From the NCBI GenBank assembly GCA_947178015.1, contig CAMWWW010000038.1, positions 1-12,102 of the forward strand: a DNA stretch of 12,102 bases, in the 5' to 3' direction. Shown piece after piece: positions 1 to 8,427 of this stretch; within the stretch, counting starts at the first letter, position 1; each line of letters begins with the position of its first letter. The notes beneath the pieces are model-generated. The model did no database searches, was not told where the DNA came from, and saw only the letters and a list, made by a program, of their open reading frames with translations. The stretch is from an uncultured Clostridia bacterium (GTDB taxonomy: Bacteria > Bacillota > Clostridia > Lachnospirales > Lachnospiraceae). The translations under genes were made by a program, and so were the position numbers.

Positions 1-78
1 CTTGACGGCACTGTTTTTGAAGTGCGTTTAAATATTGTATTTAACCCGGATGAACAAAAGCTGGAGCTGAATCCCTGA
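1..78 (+). CDS. C-terminal end of an unidentified protein (5' truncated by window)
   Basis: The first frame is open from base 1 to a TGA at 76-78 and encodes 25 residues ending in FNPDEQKLELNP. It is followed after 28 bases by a strong ribosome binding site and the next gene on the same strand. That spacing fits the last gene before the ABC transporter module in one operon. Too little is present to assign a family. The alternating hydrophobic and polar pattern (VFEVRLNIVF) suggests a beta strand near the C-terminus. It may be a component of, or a companion to, the transporter that follows, but this rests only on position. Confidence 0.6.
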   Translation, partial: LDGTVFEVRLNIVFNPDEQKLELNP

Positions 79-92
79 TTATGGGGAAGGAA

Positions 93-100
93 AGGAAGGA
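93..100 (+). promoter_or_regulatory. Ribosome binding site deciding a TTG start
   Basis: AGGAAGGA sits 6 bases before the TTG at 107, in a purine-rich stretch running from about 84 to 106. It supports TTG 107 as the start of the auxiliary membrane protein. The next in-frame ATG at 131 has only a weak purine match (GAGGA) about 14 bases upstream. Confidence 0.65.
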
Positions 101-106
101 AAAGGA

Positions 107-2473
107 TTGAAGAGGACGAAAGCCAACAGAATGAGAAGCGGAGGCGGGAATTTAGCCTGTGTGCCTTTTCTGGTTATTCTTTTTCTGTGTATTCTATTTG
201 GCTCTGCACAGAGTGTACAGGCGGAGGATGGTGTGCTGCTTGAGGCGGAATGTGGATATGACGGCTACGGAAAATTTGGGCGCAACATTCCATTTTCAGC
301 CAATATTACTTCTACAGAAAGCTTTCAGGGTGTGCTCCGCATAATTGTGCCGGCAAACAAAGGGAAGGAAAATTATGCCTATGAGTATCCGATCTCTGTG
401 GAGGCAGGAGTCCCTCTGACAGTGAGGGGAGAGATTCCACTGATGTCCAATTATGCTTCTATTGCCTTTCAGTGCGTCAGTGAGAAAAGCCGGGTGCTTG
501 CAGAGACGCAGGCGAAACTGCATATTGGCGGCAGGGAGCTGATGGAGTTGTACGTAGGTGTATTAAGCGAGAATCCAGATGCGGCAATGGCCTTTCACAG
601 CGTGAATATAGGAGAATATACAGACAGTAGTTTTCCATATGTAAAGACACGGGCATTTGCGCTTCTTCCAGAGGATATAGAGAATATCCACTATGGACTT
701 GACTGTCTGGATGTTATCGTGATAGATAGAAATATCTCGGCGTCTCTTACCGAGCGCCAGAAGGACACATTATTTAGCTGGGTATGTGAGGGAGGTTCTC
801 TGGTCGCAGAGGTGAGAAGCGGATCGTATCTGTTTCCTGCCAGCACCTATCCCGTGACGGAGGGAGTGGAAGCAAGGCCCTATCTCTGGGTGCAGACGCA
901 GAGCGTGAAAAAAGGCAAGGTTGGATATTTTACCCTCAGAGTGGAAGATATGGACCTTATGGAGTTTGCCGTGGACAATAATGTGATTCCCGGTTCTGTT
1001 ATTAGCCGGGTATGTTCGGCAAATACCATTACAGAGATTATCGAACAGGATCATTATTATAATGGAGAAGAAACATGGCAGTCTGTTCGGGAGCTTCTTA
1101 ATACTGCGATGGGAAGGAAGCTTCCGAAAATTTCTGTCTATGCCGTGATCATTGGGCTGTATCTGCTGCTTGCGGGCCCTGTGGCATATTATGTGCTTCG
1201 GAAGAGAGATAAGGCAGGCAGAACAGGATTTGTGGTGACAGGGCTTGCTGTTTTGTTTTCTGTTCTTATTTATCTGATGGGGACTTCAACAAGATTTCGA
1301 GATCCCATTATACGCTATGCGTCGATTTGGACACTGGATGGAAGGCTGGTATCAGAAAAAACGTATCTTGATACCAAGGCGCCCACCAGCAGCCCCTATC
1401 AGCTTATGGTGCAGCCTGCGTACTCGATCTATCCCATCTCGACAGATAGCTGGCGTTATAATGAATCTGTGGATCAAGAGACGGTGCTTCGTGATTATCA
1501 GATTGAGCTGTATCAGGGAGATGAGGCGATGAACATCACTATGCGCCAATCTGCTCCATTTGAATCGAGGTTCTTTCGATTGGAAAAGGAGTGGGAAGAT
1601 CGGGATCTGCTGGGATTTGATGCGGATCTGAAATATTTTAATGAGGTGCTGCGCGGGACAATCTATAATAGAACACAGCGAGATCTGGAGAATGTGGTTT
1701 TAATACTGCGAAACGGGGTCTATGTTCTGGGGGATTTAAAGGCAGGAGAAGAAATACAGCTTGAAAATGTGAAAAAGCTTTATTTTTATCCCAACACATA
1801 CAATCAGACGGCAAGTGATGTGACAGGCTTCGCGGGGAGGAAGGCTCAGATGAATTCAGAAAATCAAGACTATGCGGAGCTTTCACAGAAAACAGGTCTT
1901 TTGAAATACTATCTTGGTCAAATGAATACAGATAGCGGTACAAGCGCGGTATTGTTGGCATTTCTAGCGGATGATCAGGAAGGGAATTTTCAGACAGGAA
2001 GACAATATCCTGCACATGGAGCAACGTTGGTGAGCAAGACCGTGACGCTGGATACTTCTATGGGAGGAATGTTATATCTGAACCTGACCTCAGAGGAGAT
2101 AGGAAATATTGATGAGGATATTAGCTATAATCCTATGACAAATTCCACCTACAGCACAAGCATACGCTTGGAGTATGATCTGGGAAGTGTGGAGCAGCTG
2201 CGGGCAGTGCGTTTTGCTCCGTCGGAGGTGGCTCAGGATCATTCAGATTATCAGGAATTTAGCGGAAGAGTATATTTTTACAATCCGCTGACGCTTGTAT
2301 ATGAAGAAGTGGATTTGAGTAGAAAAAATTTCTGGATCACAGATCTGGAAAAATATCTTGTGGGCAGAGATGGAAGGTACACCATGATTGTACAATACAG
2401 CTCGGATATTATGGATATGCAGCAGTATAAGGAGATTGTTCTGCCGATTGTCTCCGTGATCAGAGGAAAATAG
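107..2473 (+). CDS. Exported, membrane-anchored ABC-transporter auxiliary protein with a glutamine-amidotransferase-like segment
   Basis: This is a 788-residue protein. Residues 17-34 form a hydrophobic signal segment with a plausible signal-peptidase site after VQA (about residue 39). Two closely spaced membrane helices follow at about 342-363 and 374-391, joined by a short basic loop (RKRDKAGR) expected to face the cytoplasm. This places an N-terminal domain of about 300 residues and a C-terminal domain of about 390 residues outside the cell. Residues 180-240 (LDVIVIDRN, then an EGGSLVAEV strand) resemble the class I glutamine-amidotransferase-like fold found in auxiliary subunits of ABC exporters such as GldG. 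I see no catalytic Cys-His pair, so an enzymatic role is unlikely. The gene is immediately followed by an ABC ATPase and a permease, so I infer it works with them at the membrane. Substrate and function are unknown. The TTG start is chosen for its ribosome binding site; ATG 131 is the alternative. Confidence 0.75.
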   Translation: MKRTKANRMRSGGGNLACVPFLVILFLCILFGSAQSVQAEDGVLLEAECGYDGYGKFGRNIPFSANITSTESFQGVLRIIVPANKGKENYAYEYPISVEAGVPLTVRGEIPLMSNYASIAFQCVSEKSRVLAETQAKLHIGGRELMELYVGVLSENPDAAMAFHSVNIGEYTDSSFPYVKTRAFALLPEDIENIHYGLDCLDVIVIDRNISASLTERQKDTLFSWVCEGGSLVAEVRSGSYLFPASTYPVTEGVEARPYLWVQTQSVKKGKVGYFTLRVEDMDLMEFAVDNNVIPGSVISRVCSANTITEIIEQDHYYNGEETWQSVRELLNTAMGRKLPKISVYAVIIGLYLLLAGPVAYYVLRKRDKAGRTGFVVTGLAVLFSVLIYLMGTSTRFRDPIIRYASIWTLDGRLVSEKTYLDTKAPTSSPYQLMVQPAYSIYPISTDSWRYNESVDQETVLRDYQIELYQGDEAMNITMRQSAPFESRFFRLEKEWEDRDLLGFDADLKYFNEVLRGTIYNRTQRDLENVVLILRNGVYVLGDLKAGEEIQLENVKKLYFYPNTYNQTASDVTGFAGRKAQMNSENQDYAELSQKTGLLKYYLGQMNTDSGTSAVLLAFLADDQEGNFQTGRQYPAHGATLVSKTVTLDTSMGGMLYLNLTSEEIGNIDEDISYNPMTNSTYSTSIRLEYDLGSVEQLRAVRFAPSEVAQDHSDYQEFSGRVYFYNPLTLVYEEVDLSRKNFWITDLEKYLVGRDGRYTMIVQYSSDIMDMQQYKEIVLPIVSVIRGK

Positions 2474-2476
2474 GTG
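2472..2476 (+). promoter_or_regulatory. Ribosome binding site of the ABC ATPase gene
   Basis: AGGTG lies 6 bases before ATG 2483 and overlaps the TAG stop of the preceding gene, which would allow translational coupling. A second purine stretch, AGAGGA at 2462-2467, would instead serve a GTG start at 2474. The start is therefore slightly ambiguous. Confidence 0.4.
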
Positions 2477-2482
2477 CGCGTT

Positions 2483-3412
2483 ATGTTAAAGATTGAAAAT
2501 CTGGTGAAAAATTATGGAAAATGTAGGGCGCTCAACGGGCTGAGCATGGAGGTGGGAGAGGGAGAGCTGTTTGGTTTTATTGGGCCAAATGGAGCTGGAA
2601 AGACGACGACAATCAAAATTATGACAGGGCTTTTGCGCGCGGACAGCGGCAATGTGTATCTGGACGGTATGGATGCATTGAAGGATGCGGATAAGCTAAA
2701 GCAGAAGATTGGGTATGTGCCAGACTTTTTCGGCGTGTATGATAATCTAAAGGCGATCGAATATATGGAGTTCTACGCCTCCACCTATGGGCTGGTAGGC
2801 AGAGAGGTGACGGAGCGGTGCTATGAGCTTATGGAGCTTATGGGGCTGGAGGGAAGAGGAGAGGTGTATGTGGATGAGCTGTCAAGAGGGATGCAGCAGA
2901 GGCTGTGCCTTGCCCGTGCTTTAATTCACAAGCCGGATCTGCTGATTCTTGATGAGCCGTCCTCCGGGCTGGACCCGCGTTCGAGATTTGAGATGAAAAC
3001 AATATTGAAGGAGCTTTGCCGAAAAGGAACCACAATCCTAATCAGCTCTCATATTCTGTCCGAGCTTGCTGAGATGTGCAGCAGCATCGGCATTATCAAT
3101 AAGGGGGAGCTTTTGCAGCAGGGAAGCATTGAAGAGATTGTCTCCGCGGTCAATATCTCAAATCCCATTCTGGTCCGCGTGTGCGACGATCAGAAAAAGA
3201 CATTACATTTTTTGCGATCCAACGCCATGGTTCAGTCGCTTGCCATAGATGGGCAGGAATTTCAGTTTACCTTTGCTGGTTCCGCAAAGGAGGAGGCGGA
3301 GCTGTTGCATAAGATGATTGACAGCGGAATACGGGTGCTGTCCTTTGGGAGAAAGCGAGATAATCTGGAAACTATTTTTATGCAGCTTACAAAGGAAGGA
3401 GAGGAGAGCTAA
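2483..3412 (+). CDS. ABC transporter ATP-binding protein
   Basis: This cytoplasmic ATPase subunit hydrolyses ATP to power the permease encoded next to it. With ATG 2483 as start it has 309 residues. Visible motifs are Walker A GPNGAGKT (34-41), a signature in the variant form LSRGM (133-137), Walker B LLILDE with D157 and E158, and the switch histidine H190 in SSHIL. At the Q-loop the usual glutamine is replaced by D81 in YVPDFFGVYDNL, a form I associate with a clade of uncharacterised Firmicute ABC-2 exporters. Residues after about 215 form the C-terminal extension typical of ABC-2 ATPases. The ATG start aligns with the usual MLxIENLxKxYG opening; a GTG at 2474 directly after the previous stop would add three residues. 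Its stop overlaps the permease start by one base. Substrate cannot be deduced. Confidence 0.92.
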   Translation: MLKIENLVKNYGKCRALNGLSMEVGEGELFGFIGPNGAGKTTTIKIMTGLLRADSGNVYLDGMDALKDADKLKQKIGYVPDFFGVYDNLKAIEYMEFYASTYGLVGREVTERCYELMELMGLEGRGEVYVDELSRGMQQRLCLARALIHKPDLLILDEPSSGLDPRSRFEMKTILKELCRKGTTILISSHILSELAEMCSSIGIINKGELLQQGSIEEIVSAVNISNPILVRVCDDQKKTLHFLRSNAMVQSLAIDGQEFQFTFAGSAKEEAELLHKMIDSGIRVLSFGRKRDNLETIFMQLTKEGEES

Positions 3413-4326
3413 TGTCAAATCCGGTCTATCAGAAAGAGATTAAGATGAGTGTAAGGACAGTCCGCTTTGCTTTGCTGATTATGACATTTAATGGAATCTT
3501 GGCCGTGCTTAGTCTGTTGTCTTTATATGGAGCGGTCAACAGAAGCCGTTTTTTTGGAAGCGTACAGTTTACCAATGTGATACAGACCTATTCTACCGTG
3601 GCGTTTATTGAATTTGCGATGTTTATGCTGTTAGTTCCGGCAATAACGGCTGGCAGTATATCAGGAGAAAAAGAGCGAAGGACGCTGGATCTGCTGCTGA
3701 CTAGCCGGATGGGCGCGGTATCGATTATTTTGGGCAAGCTGAGAGCGTCGCTTCATATGGTGAGAATATTGGCTGTTTCCAGTCTGCCCGTGCTTTCCTT
3801 TGTCTTTATCTTTGGAGGAATACGAATCCGCGATCTGATTCTGGTGTTGATTGCATTGCTGATCACAGGGACTTTTGCGGGAAGCGTTGGAATTCTGTTT
3901 TCGACGATTAGCAGAAAAACGACGACGGCTACCGTACTGACTTATGGAAGCCTCATTGTTTTGATATTTGGAAGCTATGGGATCTTGATATTTTTGCAGT
4001 ATTTAAACAGCAATAATATTGGAAACTTTACCAATGGAATTGGCAGAGGGATCTATGCGCTGCTTTTTAATCCAGCTTTGACCTTCTGTGCCTTGATCTA
4101 TGGACAGGTGGGGAGCAGAGATTTTATAACAACACTATGTACAAAGTATGCGCCCACAGAGAGCGGCTTTGTTATAGAGCATTGGATAGCTGTCAGTCTG
4201 TGCTTGCAGATTTTGGTTTCTGTGCTGTTTCTGCTGCTGGCGGCATGGATATTAAATCCGCTTCATGCGGTAGCACCGCCGCAGTTATGGAAGAAAGCAG
4301 GAAAGGCGTGGGATAAGGATGAATAG
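3412..4326 (+). CDS. ABC-2 type transporter permease
   Basis: This is a 304-residue integral membrane protein, the channel-forming partner of the ATPase just upstream. Hydrophobic helices are visible at about 18-40, 60-81, 117-137, 140-162, 172-196 and 256-281, giving six spans as expected for ABC-2 permeases. The cytoplasmic motif SGEKERRTLDLLLTS (84-98), after the second helix, is the family hallmark that couples to the ATPase. The start codon overlaps the ATPase stop in TAATG. A strong purine ribosome binding site (GAGGAG at 3401-3406, 5 bases before the ATG) lies inside the upstream gene, which fits coupled, roughly equal synthesis. Only one permease gene is present, so the transporter probably forms a homodimer unless another subunit lies outside the window. 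The last 8 bases overlap the PHP gene. Substrate unknown. Confidence 0.9.
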   Translation: MSNPVYQKEIKMSVRTVRFALLIMTFNGILAVLSLLSLYGAVNRSRFFGSVQFTNVIQTYSTVAFIEFAMFMLLVPAITAGSISGEKERRTLDLLLTSRMGAVSIILGKLRASLHMVRILAVSSLPVLSFVFIFGGIRIRDLILVLIALLITGTFAGSVGILFSTISRKTTTATVLTYGSLIVLIFGSYGILIFLQYLNSNNIGNFTNGIGRGIYALLFNPALTFCALIYGQVGSRDFITTLCTKYAPTESGFVIEHWIAVSLCLQILVSVLFLLLAAWILNPLHAVAPPQLWKKAGKAWDKDE

Positions 4327-5185
4327 AATTGATTTACATGTACATTCGAGAGAATCGGATGGAAGCTATGCGCCGGCAGAGCTGGTAGCCTATGCCATTG
4401 AAAAAGGACTTTTGGCGATGGCGCTTACCGATCACGATACCGTGAGCGGAGTGGCGGAGGCTGTGCGCGCCGCGGAGGGAACCGAACTTTTCTTGATACC
4501 GGGAGTGGAGTTGTCCGCGGAATACCGAGGCAGGGATATTCATATCCTTGGATTGTTTTTAGATTATACGTCCGAGGCCTTTCTCTCTGGGTTGGAGGGC
4601 TTTAAGGAGGCGAGGGAGAAACGAAATGAGAAGATGGCAGCGTTGCTCACAGAGCATCATATGCCGCTGACCATGGAAGAGATGAGAGAAGAGTTTACAG
4701 ATGCCGTGCTGACAAGGGCGCACTTTGCGAGAATGTTAGTGAAAAAAGGATATGTGCAGAGCTATCGGGAGGCGTTTGACCGGTTTTTAGATGATGGAAA
4801 ACCTTGTTATCTTCCCAAGGAACGAATTGCGCCGGAGGACGCGATTCGAATGATTCATCAGGCGGAGGGACTTGCGGTGCTGGCGCATCCGCTTCTGTAC
4901 CGAATGGATATGGATGGAGTCCGCACGCTGGTAGGGTTCTTAAAGGAACAGGGACTGGACGGACTGGAGGCGATCTATTCCATGAATAGTGGCAGAGAAG
5001 AACAGCGAATGAAGGAGCTTGCCGATGAATATGGGCTTTTCATATCCGGCGGTTCTGATTTTCATGGGGTATTAAAGCCGCATATTGGGCTGGGGACAGG
5101 CAGGGGAGATCTGTATGTGCCAGAGGAGATATTGACAAACCTGATCAATGCAGCGAAGAAAAAAAGGCTGCCCAATAAATTTTGA
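4319..5185 (+). CDS. PHP domain phosphoesterase (RNase AM / YciV-TrpH-like)
   Basis: This 288-residue cytoplasmic metal-dependent phosphoesterase has the PHP fold. Its metal-ligand motifs are in the expected order: HVHSRESDGS with H7, H9 and D14; TDHDT with H39 and D40; PGVELS with E64; HILG with H75; RAHFAR with H135; LAHP with H190; and SDFHG with D247 and H249. Length and motif order match the YciV/TrpH group. Its studied members are RNase AM, a 5'-3' exoribonuclease that trims the 5' ends of rRNA in Escherichia coli, and a nucleoside 3',5'-bisphosphate phosphatase. Activity on RNA or on bisphosphate nucleotides is inferred from the family. The ATG lies 8 bases inside the permease gene, implying translational coupling, though a functional link to transport is not evident. 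Histidinol-phosphatase-type PHP proteins are a less likely alternative, because the surrounding motifs fit YciV better and no his genes are near. Confidence 0.85.
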   Translation: MNRIDLHVHSRESDGSYAPAELVAYAIEKGLLAMALTDHDTVSGVAEAVRAAEGTELFLIPGVELSAEYRGRDIHILGLFLDYTSEAFLSGLEGFKEAREKRNEKMAALLTEHHMPLTMEEMREEFTDAVLTRAHFARMLVKKGYVQSYREAFDRFLDDGKPCYLPKERIAPEDAIRMIHQAEGLAVLAHPLLYRMDMDGVRTLVGFLKEQGLDGLEAIYSMNSGREEQRMKELADEYGLFISGGSDFHGVLKPHIGLGTGRGDLYVPEEILTNLINAAKKKRLPNKF

Positions 5186-5198
5186 TAAACAGAAATAT

Positions 5199-5205
5199 GG
5201 AGGAA
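5199..5205 (+). promoter_or_regulatory. Ribosome binding site deciding the carB start
   Basis: GGAGGAA lies 3 to 5 bases before ATG 5209. It selects this codon over the in-frame TTG at 5182, which overlaps the preceding stop, and over ATG 5197, whose own G begins the GGAGG. The resulting N-terminus MGKRTDIHKV matches the usual CarB opening. Confidence 0.75.
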
Positions 5206-5208
5206 AAG

Positions 5209-8200
5209 ATGGGAAAAAGAACAGATATTCACAAGGTACTAATTATTGGATCGGGACCGATCATTATCGGTCAGGCATGTGAATTTGACTATTCTGGCAC
5301 ACAGGCGTGCAAGGCGCTTCGAAAGCTGGGATATGAGATTGTGCTGGTGAATTCCAATCCTGCCACGATTATGACCGATCCGGGAATTGCGGATGTCACG
5401 TATATTGAGCCGCTTAATGTGAGCCGGCTGACACAGATTATTAAAAAAGAAAGACCAGATGCTATCTTGCCAAATCTGGGAGGGCAGTCAGGATTAAATC
5501 TGTGTTCGGAGCTTGCAAAAAAGGGCGTGCTGGATCAATATCATGTAAAGGTGATAGGGGTTCAGGTAGATGCCATTGAGCGCGGCGAGGATCGGATCGA
5601 ATTTAAGAATACCATGAATAGCCTTGGAATAGAGATGGCAAGAAGTGAGGTTGCCTATTCGGTGGAGGATGCCCTTTCCATCGCGGATCGCTTGGGCTAT
5701 CCGGTGGTGCTTCGTCCCGCTTATACTATGGGAGGAGCAGGGGGCGGTCTGGTATACAATGTGGAGGAGCTAAAGACCGTGTGCGCCAGAGGACTGCAGG
5801 CCAGCCTTGTGGGACAGGTTCTGGTGGAGGAATCCATTCTTGGCTGGGAGGAGCTGGAGCTTGAGGTAGTCAGAGACGCAAAAAATAATATGATCACAGT
5901 ATGTTTTATCGAAAATATTGATCCACTCGGCGTACATACTGGAGATTCCTTTTGTAGTGCGCCCATGCTGACCATCTCAAAAGAAGTGCAGGCACGCCTT
6001 CAAGAGCAGGCATATAAGATTGTGGAGGCGATCGAGGTAATTGGAGGAACCAATGTGCAGTTTGCGCATGATCCAGAGACAGATCGGATTGTAGTAATTG
6101 AGATTAATCCGAGAACCTCGCGTTCTTCAGCGCTTGCATCAAAGGCGACGGGCTTCCCTATCGCGCTTGTGTCGGCGATGCTGGCCGCCGGGCTTACACT
6201 GGACGAGATTCCATGCGGAAAATATGGAACACTGGATCGCTATATGCCGGATGGGGATTATGTGGTGATTAAATTTGCCCGCTGGGCATTTGAAAAATTT
6301 AAGGGAGTGGAGGATAAGCTTGGCACACAGATGCGCGCTGTGGGAGAGGTGATGGCCATTGGAAAGACCTACAAGGAGGCATTTCAGAAGGCGATCCGCA
6401 GTCTTGAAACAGGACGTTATGGGCTTGGCTATGCGAAGGATTTTGCGGAGAAATCCAAGGAAGAGCTTTTAAAGCTTCTCTATGTGCCGACCAGCGAGAG
6501 GCAGTTTGTGATGTATGAGGCGCTGAGAAAGGGCGCGACGGTAGAAGAGTTGTACCAAATGACCAAGATCAAGCATTATTTTATCGAACAGATGAAGGAA
6601 TTGGTGGAAGAGGAAGAGGCGATTCTTGCCTATCAGGGACAGATTCCTCCGGCGGAGATTCTCACACAGGCAAAGAAGGATGGTTTTTCGGATAAATACC
6701 TCAGTATGCTTTTAAAGGTGTCTGAGAAGGAGATCCGAGATGCGAGAACGGCGATCGGCGTGACAGAGGCTTGGGAAGGGGTACACGTGAGCGGCACAGA
6801 GGACAGCGCCTACTATTATTCAACCTATCATGTAGCAGACGCCTCTTTGGTCAGCACAGATAGGCCGAAGGTAATGATACTTGGCGGCGGACCGAATCGA
6901 ATCGGACAGGGGATTGAGTTTGATTACTGCAGTGTACATGCCGCGCTTGCTCTTAAGAAGCTGGGCTTTGAGACGATTATTGTCAACTGTCACCCGGAGC
7001 CGGTTTCCACGGACTATGATACTTCAGATAAGCTGTATTTTGAACCGTTGACCTTGGAGGATGTTTTAAGCATTTATCAAAAGGAAAAGCCTCTGGGTGT
7101 TATCGCACAGTTTGGAGGACAGACGCCGCTTAATCTTTCAGCGGAACTTGAGCGGAATGGAGTGAAAATTCTGGGCACTTCCCCTGCAGTTATTGATCTG
7201 GCAGAGGATAGGGATCAATTCCGCGCAATGATGGAGAGGCTTGCGATACCGATGCCGGAGTCCGGCATGGCAGTGAATGTGGAGGAGGCGGTTGAGATAG
7301 CAGAGAGAATTGGCTATCCGGTTATGGTGCGCCCTTCCTATGTGCTGGGAGGCAGAGGTATGGAGGTAGTCAACAATCAGGAGATGCTTAAGGATTATAT
7401 GGCGGCGGCAGTGGGCGTTACTCCAGACAGGCCGATCTTGATTGACCGCTTTCTGCGTCATGCGACGGAGGTGGAGGCAGATGCCATCAGTGATGGAGAG
7501 CATGCTTTTGTCCCAGCAGTTATGGAGCATATTGAGTTGGCGGGCATACACTCCGGGGATTCCGCTTGTATTATTCCATCCCTCAATATCTCAGAGGAAA
7601 ATCTGCGTACCATCAAGGACTACACCAGAAGAATAGCAGAGGAAATGCATGTGCGCGGGCTGATGAATATGCAGTATGCCATTGAGAACGGCAAGGTATA
7701 TGTGCTGGAGGCAAATCCAAGAGCTTCAAGAACGGTGCCGTTGGTATCAAAGGTCTGCAACATTGGCATGGTTCCGATCGCGACGGATATTATTACCAGA
7801 GAGATCACCGGAAGACCATCGCCGGTGCCGGAGCTTAAAGAAAAGCATATCACACATTATGGGGTGAAAGAGGCAGTCTTTCCATTTAATATGTTCCCGG
7901 AAGTAGATCCGATCTTGGGACCGGAGATGCGCTCAACCGGCGAGGTACTAGGACTTGCCGACACCTTTGGAGAAGCGTTCTACAAGGCACAGGAGGCAAC
8001 GCAGACAAAGCTTCCATTGGAGGGAACGGTGTTGTTAAGCGTAAACAATGCGGACAAGGCGGAGCTTGCAGAGGTGGCGGAGGATCTTGCCAGCGCAGGT
8101 TTTAAGCTGATGGCGACAGGCAATACCTACGAGACAATTAAAAATGCAGGCTTTGAGGTGACAAAGATCAATAAAATGTATGAGGGACGCCCCAATATCT

Positions 8201-8427
8201 ATGATGCCATAACAAATCGTGAGGTGCAGCTTATTATCAACACGCCGGTGGGAAGCGACAGTGAATATGACGACAGCTATGTGCGCAAGGCTGCCATAAA
8301 GACAAAAACTCCTTATATGACGACGATGGCGGCAGCGAAGGCAGCGGCAAAAGGAATTAGGGAGGTAAAACACGAGAAAAAAGTGGAAGTAAAAAGCTTG
8401 CAGGAGCTTCATGATAGAATTCAATAG
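5209..8427 (+). CDS. carB: Carbamoyl-phosphate synthase large subunit
   Basis: CarB makes carbamoyl phosphate from bicarbonate, ammonia and two ATP, for pyrimidine and arginine synthesis. The ammonia is normally delivered by the CarA glutaminase. The protein has 1072 residues, almost the same as the 1073 of Escherichia coli, with all four regions present. The carboxyphosphate ATP-grasp half starts with GSGPIIIGQACEFDYSG and has RPAYTMGGAGGG (about 169-180) and EINPRTSRSS (about 298-307). A helical oligomerisation region follows at about 400-550. The carbamoyl-phosphate half has GGGPNRIGQGIEFDY (about 559-573), RPSYVLGGRGM (about 708-718) and EANPRASR. The C-terminal allosteric MGS-like domain starts near 939 and carries MATGNTYETIKNAG and LIINTP. 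It looks fully functional. carA is not adjacent: the preceding gene is a PHP phosphoesterase 23 bases away, and a receiver protein follows after 11 bases. With no leader of useful size, no PyrR site or attenuator can be assigned here. Confidence 0.98.
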   Translation: MGKRTDIHKVLIIGSGPIIIGQACEFDYSGTQACKALRKLGYEIVLVNSNPATIMTDPGIADVTYIEPLNVSRLTQIIKKERPDAILPNLGGQSGLNLCSELAKKGVLDQYHVKVIGVQVDAIERGEDRIEFKNTMNSLGIEMARSEVAYSVEDALSIADRLGYPVVLRPAYTMGGAGGGLVYNVEELKTVCARGLQASLVGQVLVEESILGWEELELEVVRDAKNNMITVCFIENIDPLGVHTGDSFCSAPMLTISKEVQARLQEQAYKIVEAIEVIGGTNVQFAHDPETDRIVVIEINPRTSRSSALASKATGFPIALVSAMLAAGLTLDEIPCGKYGTLDRYMPDGDYVVIKFARWAFEKFKGVEDKLGTQMRAVGEVMAIGKTYKEAFQKAIRSLETGRYGLGYAKDFAEKSKEELLKLLYVPTSERQFVMYEALRKGATVEELYQMTKIKHYFIEQMKELVEEEEAILAYQGQIPPAEILTQAKKDGFSDKYLSMLLKVSEKEIRDARTAIGVTEAWEGVHVSGTEDSAYYYSTYHVADASLVSTDRPKVMILGGGPNRIGQGIEFDYCSVHAALALKKLGFETIIVNCHPEPVSTDYDTSDKLYFEPLTLEDVLSIYQKEKPLGVIAQFGGQTPLNLSAELERNGVKILGTSPAVIDLAEDRDQFRAMMERLAIPMPESGMAVNVEEAVEIAERIGYPVMVRPSYVLGGRGMEVVNNQEMLKDYMAAAVGVTPDRPILIDRFLRHATEVEADAISDGEHAFVPAVMEHIELAGIHSGDSACIIPSLNISEENLRTIKDYTRRIAEEMHVRGLMNMQYAIENGKVYVLEANPRASRTVPLVSKVCNIGMVPIATDIITREITGRPSPVPELKEKHITHYGVKEAVFPFNMFPEVDPILGPEMRSTGEVLGLADTFGEAFYKAQEATQTKLPLEGTVLLSVNNADKAELAEVAEDLASAGFKLMATGNTYETIKNAGFEVTKINKMYEGRPNIYDAITNREVQLIINTPVGSDSEYDDSYVRKAAIKTKTPYMTTMAAAKAAAKGIREVKHEKKVEVKSLQELHDRIQ

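Noticed and set aside
81..110. ATG-started reading frame of nine codons whose TGA overlaps the TTG start of the auxiliary protein gene.
   Set aside because: It has no ribosome binding site of its own and its codons are the purine-rich binding site of the next gene. A coupled leader peptide is possible but unsupported.
2826..2843. Short direct repeat GAGCTTATG twice in the ABC ATPase gene.
   Set aside because: It encodes the helix ELMELMG in a normally conserved region and is only two copies of nine bases, so chance and codon preference explain it.
5132..5137. TTGACA resembling a -35 box upstream of carB.
   Set aside because: No -10-like hexamer occurs at 16-18 bases spacing (GAAGAA is found there), and the site lies inside the PHP gene.
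5159..5165. A7 run near the end of the PHP gene as a possible frameshift site into carB.
   Set aside because: The run is not in the phase needed for a canonical slippery heptamer, and carB has its own good ribosome binding site and start.
7138..7551. Minus-strand open frame of 137 codons inside carB, and similar antisense frames elsewhere (for example 1638-2024 and 8035-8424).
   Set aside because: They are opposite strongly recognisable coding sequence, have no convincing ribosome binding site and give low-complexity, His/Cys/Ser-rich translations typical of shadow frames.
8398..8420. TTGCAG and TAGAAT near the end of carB as a possible promoter for the receiver gene.
   Set aside because: The spacer is only 11 bases, too short for a sigma-70-type promoter.
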